Source: an uncultured Alphaproteobacteria bacterium | GTDB lineage: Bacteria; Pseudomonadota; Alphaproteobacteria; CAAHEQ01; UBA3637 | DNA length: 64,000 nt | Direction: 5' to 3' | Assembly (NCBI GenBank): GCA_937888725.1 | Contig: CALARE010000010.1 | Span: forward strand, 1 to 64,000 | In this document: positions 29,641-38,779 of the stretch, one piece after another | How positions within the stretch are numbered: the stretch's first letter is position 1 | How the letters are laid out: the number at the start of each line of letters is the position of its first letter | Notes under the pieces: generated by a model | Seen by the model: the letters and a program-made list of their open reading frames with translations, nothing else | Told to the model about the DNA's origin: nothing | Databases searched by the model: none | Made by a program: the position numbers and the translations under genes

Positions 29641-30932
29641 TATTTTTCTTCTTTAAAAATTAAATATCTAAGCAAAATAAGGGCGGGTACCATTAGACAT
29701 CCCGTAAAAATAAAGAAAGCATACCATCCCATTGTTTCAGCCCAAACACCACTATAAACAGAAATGACACTAACCGCCAACATCATCAAACTTGTTAAAA
29801 GAGCATATTGCGTTGCAGAATATCGTTTTGAACACAATCCTGATAAAAAGGCAACAAAAACCGCACCACCCATACCACCTACAATATTATCAAATAAAAT
29901 CACAATTAAAAACATTATTGTTGAATTTGGAAAAAATGAAAATGCACCGAAAACAAATGATGTTAAAATTTCAACAAAACCTAATGCCATCAACAACTTT
30001 AAAATAGGATAACGCATAACAAGGATACCACCCAATGCAACACCTGTTAAAGTAATCCATGGACCAATCGTACCAGAAATAAGTGCAATTTCAGCTTTTG
30101 AAAAACCAAGTTCCTTATAAAATGGGAGAGCCATCCGACCTAATACAGCATTACATAATTTGTATAATACAATAAACACAAGCACCCATGCCCAATTATT
30201 CCGTTTCATAAAATCTTGAAATGGAGCAACAATCATATCATGCCAAAAGTGTTCTTTTTTATCTATTATTGTTGGATGTATTTCTTCTTTAACAAAAAGA
30301 GTGCTAAAAAATCCACCAATTAACAAAATCCCAACTAAAAAATAGGATTCTTGCCAACCCAATATGGCTGAAAGAGCAACAACACCAGCACCAGCAACAA
30401 GCATTCCCATCCTGTATCCAAATTGATACATCCCCGCTCCTTCTCCATATTCTTCTTTTTTAAGTGTATCAATCCTCAACGCATCAACAACAATATCTTG
30501 GCTTGCTGCAAAAAATGCCACTAAAAATGAAAACAAATATGTTTGGAGAGGTATATGTAACATTTCGTTTTTATATTCTATCGAAAAAAACCATGTATTT
30601 TTGTCAGGAGAAAATGTTGATAATCCTAATACACTTAAAATTAATCCCATTTGAAAAATAATAAGCCATGTTTTTTTAGCCCCAATTTTTTTTGATAAAT
30701 AAGGTAACTCAATTTTATCAATCAAAGGTGCCCATAAAAATTTAAAATTATATGGTAATAAAACAAGTGCAAAAAAACCTATCACACTTAATTTCATGCC
30801 AGTATCGGCCATCCATAAAGATAATGAATAACCAATTAAACTATATGGCAAGCCACATGAAAACCCCAAAAAGAAGAAAATAAAAACAGCTGGCTTTAAA
30901 TACCCTTTTAAAGAATCAATCCAACTTAACAT
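29640..30932 (-). CDS. ampG: AmpG-family muropeptide permease (MFS)
   Basis: A 430-residue major facilitator with about 12 membrane segments. The N-terminus FFFLGFSCGLPYSLIGYSLSLW, ALVLLPYNFKFLWAPLID and the KKTWLIIFQMGL loop are typical of AmpG. AmpG imports GlcNAc-anhydroMurNAc peptides for cell-wall recycling. That fits other cell-wall genes here, including the AmpD-like amidase at 59.7 kb. An AGGAG site precedes the start, and typA lies 54 bp upstream. Confidence 0.88.
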   Translation of the reverse strand: MLSWIDSLKGYLKPAVFIFFFLGFSCGLPYSLIGYSLSLWMADTGMKLSVIGFFALVLLPYNFKFLWAPLIDKIELPYLSKKIGAKKTWLIIFQMGLILSVLGLSTFSPDKNTWFFSIEYKNEMLHIPLQTYLFSFLVAFFAASQDIVVDALRIDTLKKEEYGEGAGMYQFGYRMGMLVAGAGVVALSAILGWQESYFLVGILLIGGFFSTLFVKEEIHPTIIDKKEHFWHDMIVAPFQDFMKRNNWAWVLVFIVLYKLCNAVLGRMALPFYKELGFSKAEIALISGTIGPWITLTGVALGGILVMRYPILKLLMALGFVEILTSFVFGAFSFFPNSTIMFLIVILFDNIVGGMGGAVFVAFLSGLCSKRYSATQYALLTSLMMLAVSVISVYSGVWAETMGWYAFFIFTGCLMVPALILLRYLIFKEEK

Positions 30933-30946
30933 CTCTTTCTCCTAAT

Positions 30947-30979
30947 GACAGGCAAACGATATCATAATCCTTTGCCTGT
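30947..30979. terminator. Hairpin between typA and ampG with T run on the plus strand
   Basis: ACAGGCAAA/TTTGCCTGT stem (30948-30956 with 30971-30979). The T run follows it only on the plus strand, against the direction of both flanking genes. It may block antisense transcription or act as an mRNA-processing hairpin. Confidence 0.5.
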
Positions 30980-30986
30980 TTTTTTA

Positions 30987-32810
30987 TTAATCTTCTTTTC
31001 TGCGTTCAAATTTACGTCTTTCATTACTATCTAAATACTTTTTACGTAAACGAATATTTTGGGGTGTTACTTCTACTAATTCATCATCTTCAATATATGA
31101 TAGTGCAACTTCTAAACTCATAACACGCGGTGGATAAAGCAAAACGTTATCATCTTTACCCGCAGCACGCATATTTGTTAATTTTTTCCCTTTGATTGGA
31201 TTCACTTCAATATCGCCAGGTTTTGCATTTGCACCAATAATCATCCCTGCATAAACAGTCACACCAGCAGGAATAAACAAAGGACCTCTTTCTTGAATAT
31301 TAAAAAGTGCATAAGGCACAGCTTTCCCTTGTTCTGTTGAAATAAGAACACCATTTCTACGTCCTGTGATTTGACCTTTATATGGGGCATAACTGTGGAA
31401 TAGTCTATTCATAACACCTGTCCCACATGTATCTGTTAAGAACTCGCTATAATACCCTATCAAACCACGGGATGGGGCAATAAATGTTAATCTTGTTTTT
31501 CCACCACCACTTGGATACATTTCTGTCATTTCAGCTTTACGAAGACTCATCTTCTCCACAACAACACCTGTGTAAGCATCATCAACATCAATAACAACTT
31601 CTTCCATTGGTTCTAATTTACGACCATCATCATCTTCTTTAAACACAACTCTTGGTCTTGAAACAGAAAGTTCATACCCTTCACGTCGCATTGTTTCAAT
31701 TAAAACACCCAGTTGCAATTCACCACGACCAGCTACTTCAAAAGCATCAGTTGTGTCTGTTCTTGAAACACGGAGTGCAATATTTCCCTCCGCCTCTTTG
31801 CATAATCTATCCCATATCATACGAGAGGTTACTTTATCACCTTCAGTCCCAGCCAATGGAGATGTGTTAATTGAAAACGTCATTGCAAGTGTTGGCGGAT
31901 CAATTGGTTCTGCCTGAATTGGCTCTGTCACAACAGCATCACACAATGTATCAGATACCGTTGCGTCTGTCATCCCTGCAATACTAACAATATCACCCGC
32001 CACACCTTCATCAATTGGTTGACGTTTTAGCCCACGAAATGCCAAAATTTTAGAAGCTCTTGCTGTTTCAACAGGTTTACCTTCACGCGTAATTGCCTTA
32101 ATCATTTGATTTGTTTTAATTTTACCTGACAAAATACGGCCTGTTAAAATCCTGCCGACAAATGGATCAGCTTCTAATGTTGTTACAAGCATTTTAAATG
32201 GACCATTTTCATCACAGGCAGGAGCTGGTACATGTTCCACAATTTTATTAAACAAAGGCATAATGTCTTTACGTTCATCAGCCAAATCATTAACAGCCCA
32301 TCCCTCACGGCCAGAAGCAAATAATGTAGGGAAATCAAGTTGTTCTTCTGTTGCACCAAGATTATCAAACAAATCAAAAACTTCATTGTGAACTTCATCA
32401 GGTCTAGCATCGGCTCTATCAATTTTATTAATCACAACAATGGGACGTAAACCCAATTTCAAAGCTTTTGATAAAACAAATTTTGTTTGAGGCAATGGAC
32501 CTTCTGCTGAATCAACCAACAAAATAACACCATCAACCATTGATAAAATACGTTCAACTTCACCACCGAAATCAGCGTGTCCAGGTGTATCAACAATGTT
32601 GATGCGAATATTATTCCATTCGACAGATGTACACTTTGCAAAAATTGTAATCCCACGTTCTCGTTCCAAATCATTTGAATCCATTGCACAAGTTACAACT
32701 TGTTGGTTTTCACGATATGCCCCACTTTGTTTTAAAAATGCATCTACAAATGTCGTTTTACCATGGTCAACGTGTGCAATAATAGCGATATTTCTCATTT
32801 CTTGTGTCAT
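30987..32810 (-). CDS. typA: Ribosome-associated GTPase TypA/BipA
   Basis: A 607-residue translational GTPase of the EF-G type, involved in ribosome assembly and stress growth. G1 AHVDHGKTT, switch region RGITIFAK, G3 DTPGHADFGGEVERI and G4 NKIDR are present. Domains III and V and the TypA-specific C-terminal domain (KGKKLTNMRAAGKDDN) complete it. The length is normal. It has its own TATAAT promoter on the minus strand. Confidence 0.97.
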   Translation of the reverse strand: MTQEMRNIAIIAHVDHGKTTFVDAFLKQSGAYRENQQVVTCAMDSNDLERERGITIFAKCTSVEWNNIRINIVDTPGHADFGGEVERILSMVDGVILLVDSAEGPLPQTKFVLSKALKLGLRPIVVINKIDRADARPDEVHNEVFDLFDNLGATEEQLDFPTLFASGREGWAVNDLADERKDIMPLFNKIVEHVPAPACDENGPFKMLVTTLEADPFVGRILTGRILSGKIKTNQMIKAITREGKPVETARASKILAFRGLKRQPIDEGVAGDIVSIAGMTDATVSDTLCDAVVTEPIQAEPIDPPTLAMTFSINTSPLAGTEGDKVTSRMIWDRLCKEAEGNIALRVSRTDTTDAFEVAGRGELQLGVLIETMRREGYELSVSRPRVVFKEDDDGRKLEPMEEVVIDVDDAYTGVVVEKMSLRKAEMTEMYPSGGGKTRLTFIAPSRGLIGYYSEFLTDTCGTGVMNRLFHSYAPYKGQITGRRNGVLISTEQGKAVPYALFNIQERGPLFIPAGVTVYAGMIIGANAKPGDIEVNPIKGKKLTNMRAAGKDDNVLLYPPRVMSLEVALSYIEDDELVEVTPQNIRLRKKYLDSNERRKFERRKED

Positions 32811-32837
32811 TTTTTGCCTCTATATAAAGATAAACAA

Positions 32838-32936
32838 CCACTCATTCTTTCTTAAGCAAAAGAACAACTGATTATTTTGTCGTGATTCTTTTAATTTATT
32901 GAGTGGATTATACTCTTTTTTTTAACAAAAGTCCAG
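32838..32936 (-). promoter_or_regulatory. Promoter and leader of typA
   Basis: On the minus strand TGGACT (32935-32930), a 17-bp spacer and TATAAT (32912-32907). The inverted pair TGAGTGG (32900-32906) and CCACTCA (32838-32844) brackets the leader; one arm sits at the predicted transcript 5' end, so a long-range leader hairpin is possible. Confidence 0.5.
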
Positions 32937-32943
32937 TTAAAAA

Positions 32944-33513
32944 TTATCTTCGCACAGACTGAATGGTGCCATTTGGTAAAATCAAAATAATTTGCGATGG
33001 TTTATGGGTTATCTCTCCTTCAAAAACGAAAGGAACAATATAATCAACTGCGTTTTTTATTTTATCAGAAATATCATTATAATAAAGCGGTGTTTGTTCA
33101 CCTGATATGTTAGCAGACGTTGAAACAAGTGGTTTTTTAAATCTTTCTAAAAGTTTTATACAAAAGGAATGTTTTGGTATTCTAAAAGCCGCTGATCCAT
33201 TTTGATTTATAACTCCTTTAGGTAAATTAAAGACTTTTGGCAATATCACTGTTTGCGGAATACTTGCATTTGATAATAAATTTGAAATTTCTTCTGTTAT
33301 ACCAAAAACAAAAGGTGATAATCGTTCAACCCTATCAACAAGTGATATAACACTTTTATCCTCCATTCTTTTTTTTATTTTAAATAAACGTTCAACGGCT
33401 TTTTCATTCAATGCATCACAACCTAATCCCCATACTGTATCAGTTGGATATAAAATTATACCGCCATGTTCCAATACTTCTATAGCTTTTTGGATTTCTT
33501 GTTCTTCTATCAT
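32944..33513 (-). CDS. tsaC: L-threonylcarbamoyladenylate synthase (TsaC/YrdC/Sua5)
   Basis: Makes threonylcarbamoyl-AMP from Thr, bicarbonate and ATP, the first step of the t6A37 tRNA modification. The 189-residue protein has the YrdC fold with LYPTDTVWGLGCDA near the start, the KIKKR motif and PLVSTSANISGEQTP. It lacks the extra Sua5 domain, so the short TsaC form is meant. It is the last gene of a tightly packed minus-strand cluster. Confidence 0.93.
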   Translation of the reverse strand: MIEEQEIQKAIEVLEHGGIILYPTDTVWGLGCDALNEKAVERLFKIKKRMEDKSVISLVDRVERLSPFVFGITEEISNLLSNASIPQTVILPKVFNLPKGVINQNGSAAFRIPKHSFCIKLLERFKKPLVSTSANISGEQTPLYYNDISDKIKNAVDYIVPFVFEGEITHKPSQIILILPNGTIQSVRR

Positions 33514-33515
33514 AA

Positions 33516-33986
33516 TTACCGACTACGATATGCTCCTTTTAAACAAAATGAATCTAAAATATGTCCATTCATTTCACGTTGCAATGTTTCAAGAGAAAAA
33601 CCTGTTGTTAAATTTAATTCTTTATCCAACGCATAAACCGTTAAATCATAGACATGCTCTCTATCTGGAGGGGCCATTCCACCATACAGCGGTTTATTCC
33701 AACTATTATTTCCTTGAATAAAATCTGCATTAATATTTGATGATTCACCAGCCACAAGCTGATTCTTTTTCAAATTTGCAATCAACCAATGTATCCATAC
33801 AAATCCACAAACAGGGACAGAATCTTTATCATCCAAAATCACCGCATAAGACACAGTCCCTTGTGGCTCATCTTTAATTTCAAATGGCAATGAAAAAGCT
33901 GGCATATCATCAATAAAGTCTTTACCAAATTTACCATACACATCATCAATTACACCATTTATAATTCCAGAACTTACAACTTGCAT
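33516..33986 (-). CDS. YbhB/YbcL-type PEBP (Raf kinase inhibitor-like) protein
   Basis: A 156-residue phosphatidylethanolamine-binding-protein-fold protein. The conserved core runs SYAVILDD, WIHWLIANL, then YGGMAPPDREHVYDLTVYALD. No signal peptide. Bacterial members are ligand-binding proteins of mostly unknown function. The 5' end overlaps the upstream HAD gene by 13 bases; the 3' end is two bases from tsaC. Confidence 0.9.
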   Translation of the reverse strand: MQVVSSGIINGVIDDVYGKFGKDFIDDMPAFSLPFEIKDEPQGTVSYAVILDDKDSVPVCGFVWIHWLIANLKKNQLVAGESSNINADFIQGNNSWNKPLYGGMAPPDREHVYDLTVYALDKELNLTTGFSLETLQREMNGHILDSFCLKGAYRSR

Positions 33987-34843
33987 TTTTTGTCTCCTTG
34001 ATTTATTTCACCCTGTAGATGTTTTAAATGCGTATCTGTCAGAACTTTATCAATAACCGACTTCACAAAAATATCTATTTTTTCATTTTCACGATAGTCG
34101 GCGGCAGCAATAATATCTGCTCGATCAACACCTAAAAAACTTTTAATTTTTTCTTGATCCTTTTTTTGAAAAACAGCAATTGTATGACCACCTTCTCTTT
34201 TAACAGTTTTCATTGAGGGGATATCTGTATCTCCATCACCAATATAAATCATATTTTCAAAAGGAATCGGCTTATCTTCATCATCCATATGTGCATTTAA
34301 ACTAGCATCGTCACCGACATCTAAACAACCCTTATTTATACGATATAAAAACTGTGTTTTATTTGTATAGTTCACAACCAATGCTGGCCATAAGGCTTTC
34401 CCATTTTTATCATACATAAAACTTGATGCAAAAATCCCTTTAAAAAAGGGTGCGATTTTAGTCCCCTCCACCATCTCATTTAATCCAGATGAAATAATAT
34501 AATGTTCTAAAATAACACCTTTACTTAATGCATAAGCATTCATTCTTGGGAACCATTCTTCTACCCCAGGAAAAAGTTGTACTTTAGATGCATATTCTGT
34601 CAAATCTTTTTTAGTAAAAGGAAGATTTATTTTTTCAGCTTCTTCTTTCATTTGATACATATATGCCAAAATATTATCTACTTTTTGTGTTTTTGCAAGT
34701 GTATTACTTTTTTTCCAAAATGTGTCAGGGGTCATATTTAATTTTTCAATAAACCCATACTCTTGCATATTGCCTGGTGCTAACGTTCCATCGAAATCAT
34801 AACATATTGCCATTGTAACTGTGTACGGCCTTTTTTTTAACAT
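33974..34843 (-). CDS. HAD-superfamily phosphatase
   Basis: A haloacid-dehalogenase hydrolase of about 289 residues. Motif I DFDGTLAP gives the nucleophile and acid/base Asp pair. Motif II is the Ser in YIISSGLNEM, and motif IV is YIGDGDTDIPSM. A helical cap lies between motifs I and II, as in phosphoserine-phosphatase-like HADs. The substrate is unknown. The ATG at 34843 is chosen over the GTG at 34849 because AGAGG then has proper spacing. It begins 15 bases after the autotransporter gene. Confidence 0.85.
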   Translation of the reverse strand: MLKKRPYTVTMAICYDFDGTLAPGNMQEYGFIEKLNMTPDTFWKKSNTLAKTQKVDNILAYMYQMKEEAEKINLPFTKKDLTEYASKVQLFPGVEEWFPRMNAYALSKGVILEHYIISSGLNEMVEGTKIAPFFKGIFASSFMYDKNGKALWPALVVNYTNKTQFLYRINKGCLDVGDDASLNAHMDDEDKPIPFENMIYIGDGDTDIPSMKTVKREGGHTIAVFQKKDQEKIKSFLGVDRADIIAAADYRENEKIDIFVKSVIDKVLTDTHLKHLQGEINQGDKKCKL

Positions 34844-34858
34844 ATTCACCTCTTATAT

Positions 34859-36952
34859 TTAAAAATGATACAATAATTTAAAAGTTCCACCGTGTTCTTG
34901 ATATGAGTGACGATAGGAACCAATATAATCTAAAGAAAAATCCAACACATTATTTAATTTTGCATTTAAACCCAATTGAATTTGTGTTGCAAAACGCTCA
35001 AGCGAATCACCTTGCACAATGTATGTTGCACCATTATTTAATGTATTAACTGATTGTGTATTATTAGATTTTAAATCATATGACAACAAAACACCAGCCC
35101 TTGGCGTAATGCAAAAATCATTTATTTTAATGCAAGTTGTTTCTACATCCATACCTGCCAACATTGTTAAATATTGGTATGTATTTTCTGCTATTCTTGT
35201 ACCCAATAAATCTTGATAAGAATTTTGCTCAATATGTATATATCTCATTCCTACTTTAGGCGTGAACGTAATTTTTTCAAACTCATTATCATATCCCGCC
35301 ATCGTTTGGAAAGCATACATATCTGAGTGATAGTTATCTGTTGATTTTAATGAAAGAATAGATTTTTCTTCCTCATATTTTGAACGGCTATAACTTATAA
35401 TTCCATCAACAAACCAATAAGATGGCTTGTATTTAACAAATGCAAATCCCGTGTTTGTATCAATATCTGTATCTCGCATCAATTGATTAACATCTGCATG
35501 GGTATAAGCATATCCTAAACCTAAACTAACATTTTGAGATATTTGCTTTGTTAACCCAATAGCAAAACCTTTTTCATGGGTTTTAAATTCATTATTTTCA
35601 TTATATTTTGCATATCCATAAAGTCCTTTCATCCACATTTTAATAGGTTCTAAATCATCACCACCAGAACGCCCTTTTAACAATGATGTCATGTGATTTT
35701 CAGCAACATTTGCAATATTTTTAAAATGGGAAGTCATAGCAACCTGAACAATTGGCTGTACATTTCCACCTAAATTATCCAATGCTTTTTTAGCCTTTTG
35801 CATCAACACAGGATTTTTTGAATTTAAATGTTGAAATATTTCTTTCTGAGCTGTTTGAAACCTTAAATTTGAGCCTATATTTTCATGCAATGCCATAGCT
35901 ACAACCGCTTGTGAATTATCTAAATTATAAGAAGTCTTCAATGCTAAAACATCACCGCTCATAAATGAATAGCTACCATTTCCTAAATCTAAAATGTTGT
36001 ATTTACTATCTAAAAATTGAACGGTTGGTAGCAAAGCGATATTTTCTATTTTAAAAATATGATACACACCTGTTTCAAAATCATCACCAAAAGCAACTTT
36101 AATTTTAGCATTTTCAGCTGATATAATTTCTTTAGCGGTTATTGATCCATAATCTGATAACTTATTCAATTTTATGGTTAAATTTGAATCTTTTTCTAAC
36201 ACTAAATTATGGGCTGTGATATTTTTATTTTCAACATCTAAAGCTGTTTTGATTATCACATCCATATTTTGATTTGTTTCAAAATTGAATTTATCCACAT
36301 TTGTGTTATTAAAATAGGTTAATTGAATCCCTTGTTTATCTGAGGTCAATCCCATCGCATATTGATGTTTATCCGTTACAACAAAAACATCTCTTGCTGA
36401 ATGAAATGACACGCCATCTAAGACTTGAACAGAAATATCATTTGTCAACTGTGTGTTTTGTGAAACACTATTTGCATTTAATTGTATTTTTGATAAATCG
36501 AGATTAAAAACTGTAGCAGCTGGATCAGCAGCTCCCGTACTATTTTGATTGTTTTGTTGAATTTTATCTGCTGATAATTGTCCATTTTCTAAAAATACGT
36601 CAAAAATAAGATGGGTATTTGAAAGTGACAAATTATTATTATAGAAAATATGTTCTGACTCAACACCATCACTTAAATCAATAGTGCTATTTTCAAAATG
36701 GTATTTTTCACCTAAAAAATTACTATTTACTTTAAGTGTGACTGTTGATTTTTTAAATGTTACCTGTTCATCCGAATCCAAATCCCAATCATCATACAGA
36801 TCTTCATAATTAACATTATTAAAATTTTTTGTTTTTTCCCCATCAGCCATCACTGGTGTTGCAATTAAAAAACAACCCAACAAAATACTTTTTTGCAAAA
36901 CAAATAAATATCTTGATTTTAATTCTCTAAGCACTGTACGGGATACTTTCAT
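34859..36952 (-). CDS. Autotransporter-type outer-membrane protein
   Basis: About 697 residues. A long signal peptide (to about residue 37, ending TPVMA) is followed by a repetitive, Asn/Asp-rich beta-helix-like passenger to about 385. A linker helix and a C-terminal 12-stranded barrel of about 270 residues complete it (SLGLGYAYTHADVN, ITFTPKVGMRYIHIEQ). It ends in LLYHF, with the terminal Phe needed for outer-membrane assembly. The ATG at 36952 follows GAGG. The passenger has no enzyme or adhesin motif I can identify. A surface role is likely. Confidence 0.85.
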   Translation of the reverse strand: MKVSRTVLRELKSRYLFVLQKSILLGCFLIATPVMADGEKTKNFNNVNYEDLYDDWDLDSDEQVTFKKSTVTLKVNSNFLGEKYHFENSTIDLSDGVESEHIFYNNNLSLSNTHLIFDVFLENGQLSADKIQQNNQNSTGAADPAATVFNLDLSKIQLNANSVSQNTQLTNDISVQVLDGVSFHSARDVFVVTDKHQYAMGLTSDKQGIQLTYFNNTNVDKFNFETNQNMDVIIKTALDVENKNITAHNLVLEKDSNLTIKLNKLSDYGSITAKEIISAENAKIKVAFGDDFETGVYHIFKIENIALLPTVQFLDSKYNILDLGNGSYSFMSGDVLALKTSYNLDNSQAVVAMALHENIGSNLRFQTAQKEIFQHLNSKNPVLMQKAKKALDNLGGNVQPIVQVAMTSHFKNIANVAENHMTSLLKGRSGGDDLEPIKMWMKGLYGYAKYNENNEFKTHEKGFAIGLTKQISQNVSLGLGYAYTHADVNQLMRDTDIDTNTGFAFVKYKPSYWFVDGIISYSRSKYEEEKSILSLKSTDNYHSDMYAFQTMAGYDNEFEKITFTPKVGMRYIHIEQNSYQDLLGTRIAENTYQYLTMLAGMDVETTCIKINDFCITPRAGVLLSYDLKSNNTQSVNTLNNGATYIVQGDSLERFATQIQLGLNAKLNNVLDFSLDYIGSYRHSYQEHGGTFKLLYHF

Positions 36953-37083
36953 AAAAACCTCATTATCAAAAACTTTATAAGCACCACCGCAGTGCAAATA
37001 ATCCTATAAACATACATAACTGACAAAAGGTTAATAAAAAGTAAAAACAATACAAATAATTATTATTTTTCAAAAAATTATAT

Positions 37084-38295
37084 CTATTCACCCGTTGTTT
37101 TTAATTCTTCAAATTTTTGTTTCATTGTCGGATTGTTTTTTGTTAAGCGTTTAACTGATAAATCTTGTGCTTTATTATTCGCCAACCGCAAATTATTTTC
37201 AGAGGAGAGCAAAGCATCTTTTGTTTTTTGCAGATGATCAATTGTTTTATCAATCTCATCAATCGCTTTTCTAAATTTATCACTCGCCAATTGAAAATTG
37301 CGTGCAAATTTATCTTTAAAATCATTCATTTCATCTTCAAATTTAGAAATATCAATATTCTGATTTTTAAATTCCGCAATTTGCTTTCGATACTGAACAG
37401 AATTCAGAGCCGCATTGCGTAAAAGTGATATCATTGGGATAAAAAATTGTGGTCTTATTACATACATTTTTGGATATTTGTGTGATACATCAACAATACC
37501 CGTATTATACAATTCATTATCAGCCTCTAACAATGACACCAATACAGCATATTCACATCCTTTTTCATTTCTATCTTTATCAAGTTCTTTAAAGAAATCT
37601 TCATTCTTGTGTTTTGTTGCAGTCGTATCCATTTCATTTTTCATTTCAAACATAATAGATACAAATTCAATCCCTTCAGGCGTTGCTTCCTTAAAAATAT
37701 AATCCCCTTTACTACCTGATTTTGAGTCATTATCTTTCTCAAAATAAGCATTTGAAAAAGCCGTTGAACGTAATTTGTTAAACTCGATTTCACAATGTTG
37801 TTCAAGTGTTTCTCCAACCATTTTGGTGGACATTTTAGTTTTCAAATCTTTATAAAATGAGATTGTTTCATCTTTTGCTTTTAATTGAATATCAAAATTT
37901 TCTTTTAAAGATTGCTCCCGCAATAATGCATCTTTTTTACTATCATTTAATGCACTTTTAAGTTTTAAAATCTCTTGTTCTTTCAGTGCAATTTCTTCTT
38001 TTTGAATTGCAAGAGCCTCATTTAACGCCAATGCTTTTTCTTTATCATAAGAAAAAAGACGAGCTTTTAATTGCTCCATTTCATTAGAAAGAGCAAAAAG
38101 AGCTTTTTCTTTTTCAGCATGTAACTGCATTTTAACCAATTGTAACGCCTGTTCTTTTTCTTTTAAAAACTGCGTTTCTTTTTCTTTTAAATCTTTTTGA
38201 AATTCTTGTGTACGCACTTGATTAACAATAAGTGCATAATCAGATTCATCAACTGTAAAAACGTTTGAACATTTTGGACATTTAATTTCAGGCAT
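37084..38295 (-). CDS. DUF2130 coiled-coil protein
   Basis: A 403-residue cytoplasmic protein. It starts with a short motif [10 protein letters not shown], then a long charged coiled coil (about 25-145). The DUF2130 domain (about 150-330) follows, with [24 protein letters not shown] and EMKNE, which resembles a nuclease-like fold. A second coiled region closes the protein. Function is unknown; related proteins are sometimes annotated with restriction or phage genes, but no such genes are near. A stretch without genes lies between it and the micro-gene at 38452. Confidence 0.85.
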   Translation of the reverse strand: MPEIKCPKCSNVFTVDESDYALIVNQVRTQEFQKDLKEKETQFLKEKEQALQLVKMQLHAEKEKALFALSNEMEQLKARLFSYDKEKALALNEALAIQKEEIALKEQEILKLKSALNDSKKDALLREQSLKENFDIQLKAKDETISFYKDLKTKMSTKMVGETLEQHCEIEFNKLRSTAFSNAYFEKDNDSKSGSKGDYIFKEATPEGIEFVSIMFEMKNEMDTTATKHKNEDFFKELDKDRNEKGCEYAVLVSLLEADNELYNTGIVDVSHKYPKMYVIRPQFFIPMISLLRNAALNSVQYRKQIAEFKNQNIDISKFEDEMNDFKDKFARNFQLASDKFRKAIDEIDKTIDHLQKTKDALLSSENNLRLANNKAQDLSVKRLTKNNPTMKQKFEELKTTGE

Positions 38296-38384
38296 ATTTC
38301 CCTCTCATAAAATTTTAGGATTATTTTACACCAAACACCTATAAAAAGTCAATTAAAACCCCTTATTACATAGTATAAAGTTTT

Positions 38385-38427
38385 ATTGAAACAAAAATCA
38401 CGCATCTTATATTTTTATTGTTTCAAT
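38385..38427 (+). promoter_or_regulatory. Promoter bracketed by a 10-bp inverted repeat
   Basis: TTGAAA (38386-38391), 16 bp, TATATT (38408-38413) form a promoter. ATTGAAACAA (38385-38394) overlaps the -35 and its perfect complement TTGTTTCAAT (38418-38427) lies at the start point. Their 33-bp centre spacing is three helical turns, as expected of a two-site operator. Confidence 0.55.
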
Positions 38428-38451
38428 TAACAATCAAAAAAGGAGAAAATT

Positions 38452-38625
38452 ATGGATAATAATTCACATTCAAAAAATGCACCTTCAAATAACAACCAAG
38501 AATATATGTCTCAACAATCTGAGCAACAAAAAAATAAAGATGCTCAATCAAATACACAAAATCAAGATAAACAAAATACACAAAAAAACGAATATAATCA
38601 AAACAATCAAACAGCTGATTGTTAA
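38452..38625 (+). CDS. 57-residue Asn/Gln-rich protein
   Basis: An open frame of 57 codons preceded by AAAAAGGAGAAAATT, a strong ribosome-binding site, with its own promoter and hairpin terminators. The protein starts MDNNSHSKNAPSNNNQ and ends NNQTADC. About 26 of 57 residues are Asn or Gln, there are no long hydrophobic stretches, and the single Cys is the last residue. The composition suggests a disordered protein. A longer overlapping frame from 38477 lacks a start site. No family is recognised. Confidence 0.65.
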   Translation: MDNNSHSKNAPSNNNQEYMSQQSEQQKNKDAQSNTQNQDKQNTQKNEYNQNNQTADC

Positions 38626-38634
38626 TTCACCTTA

Positions 38635-38709
38635 CCTCGGGTTGTGTTCCTCCCTTCATAACCCGAGGATAGCAAAAAGCAGATAGGAATTTAGTCTATC
38701 TGCTTTTTG
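38635..38709 (+). terminator. Tandem hairpins after the Asn/Gln-rich gene
   Basis: Hairpin one: CCTCGGGTT/AACCCGAGG (38635-38643 with 38660-38668), 16-nt loop containing CTCCC. Hairpin two: CAAAAAGCAGATAG/CTATCTGCTTTTTG (38673-38686 with 38696-38709), whose T run can end transcription. The first has no T run and is unusually GC-rich for this window. Confidence 0.7.
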
Positions 38710-38728
38710 TATTTAGAAAAAAATTTTT

Positions 38729-38769
38729 AATATATTAAACCGCTCAGAAATTGAACGGTTTAATATATT
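38729..38769. terminator. Bidirectional terminator next to pckG
   Basis: AATATATTAAACCG/CGGTTTAATATATT, a 14-bp perfect stem, T-rich on both outer sides. It lies 10 bp after the pckG stop. Confidence 0.8.
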
Positions 38770-38779
38770 TTTTAATTGA

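Noticed and set aside
38385..38427. Invertible promoter at the Asn/Gln-rich gene
   Set aside because: The inverted repeat encloses too little DNA (23 bp) for a serine invertase to flip easily; an operator is more plausible.
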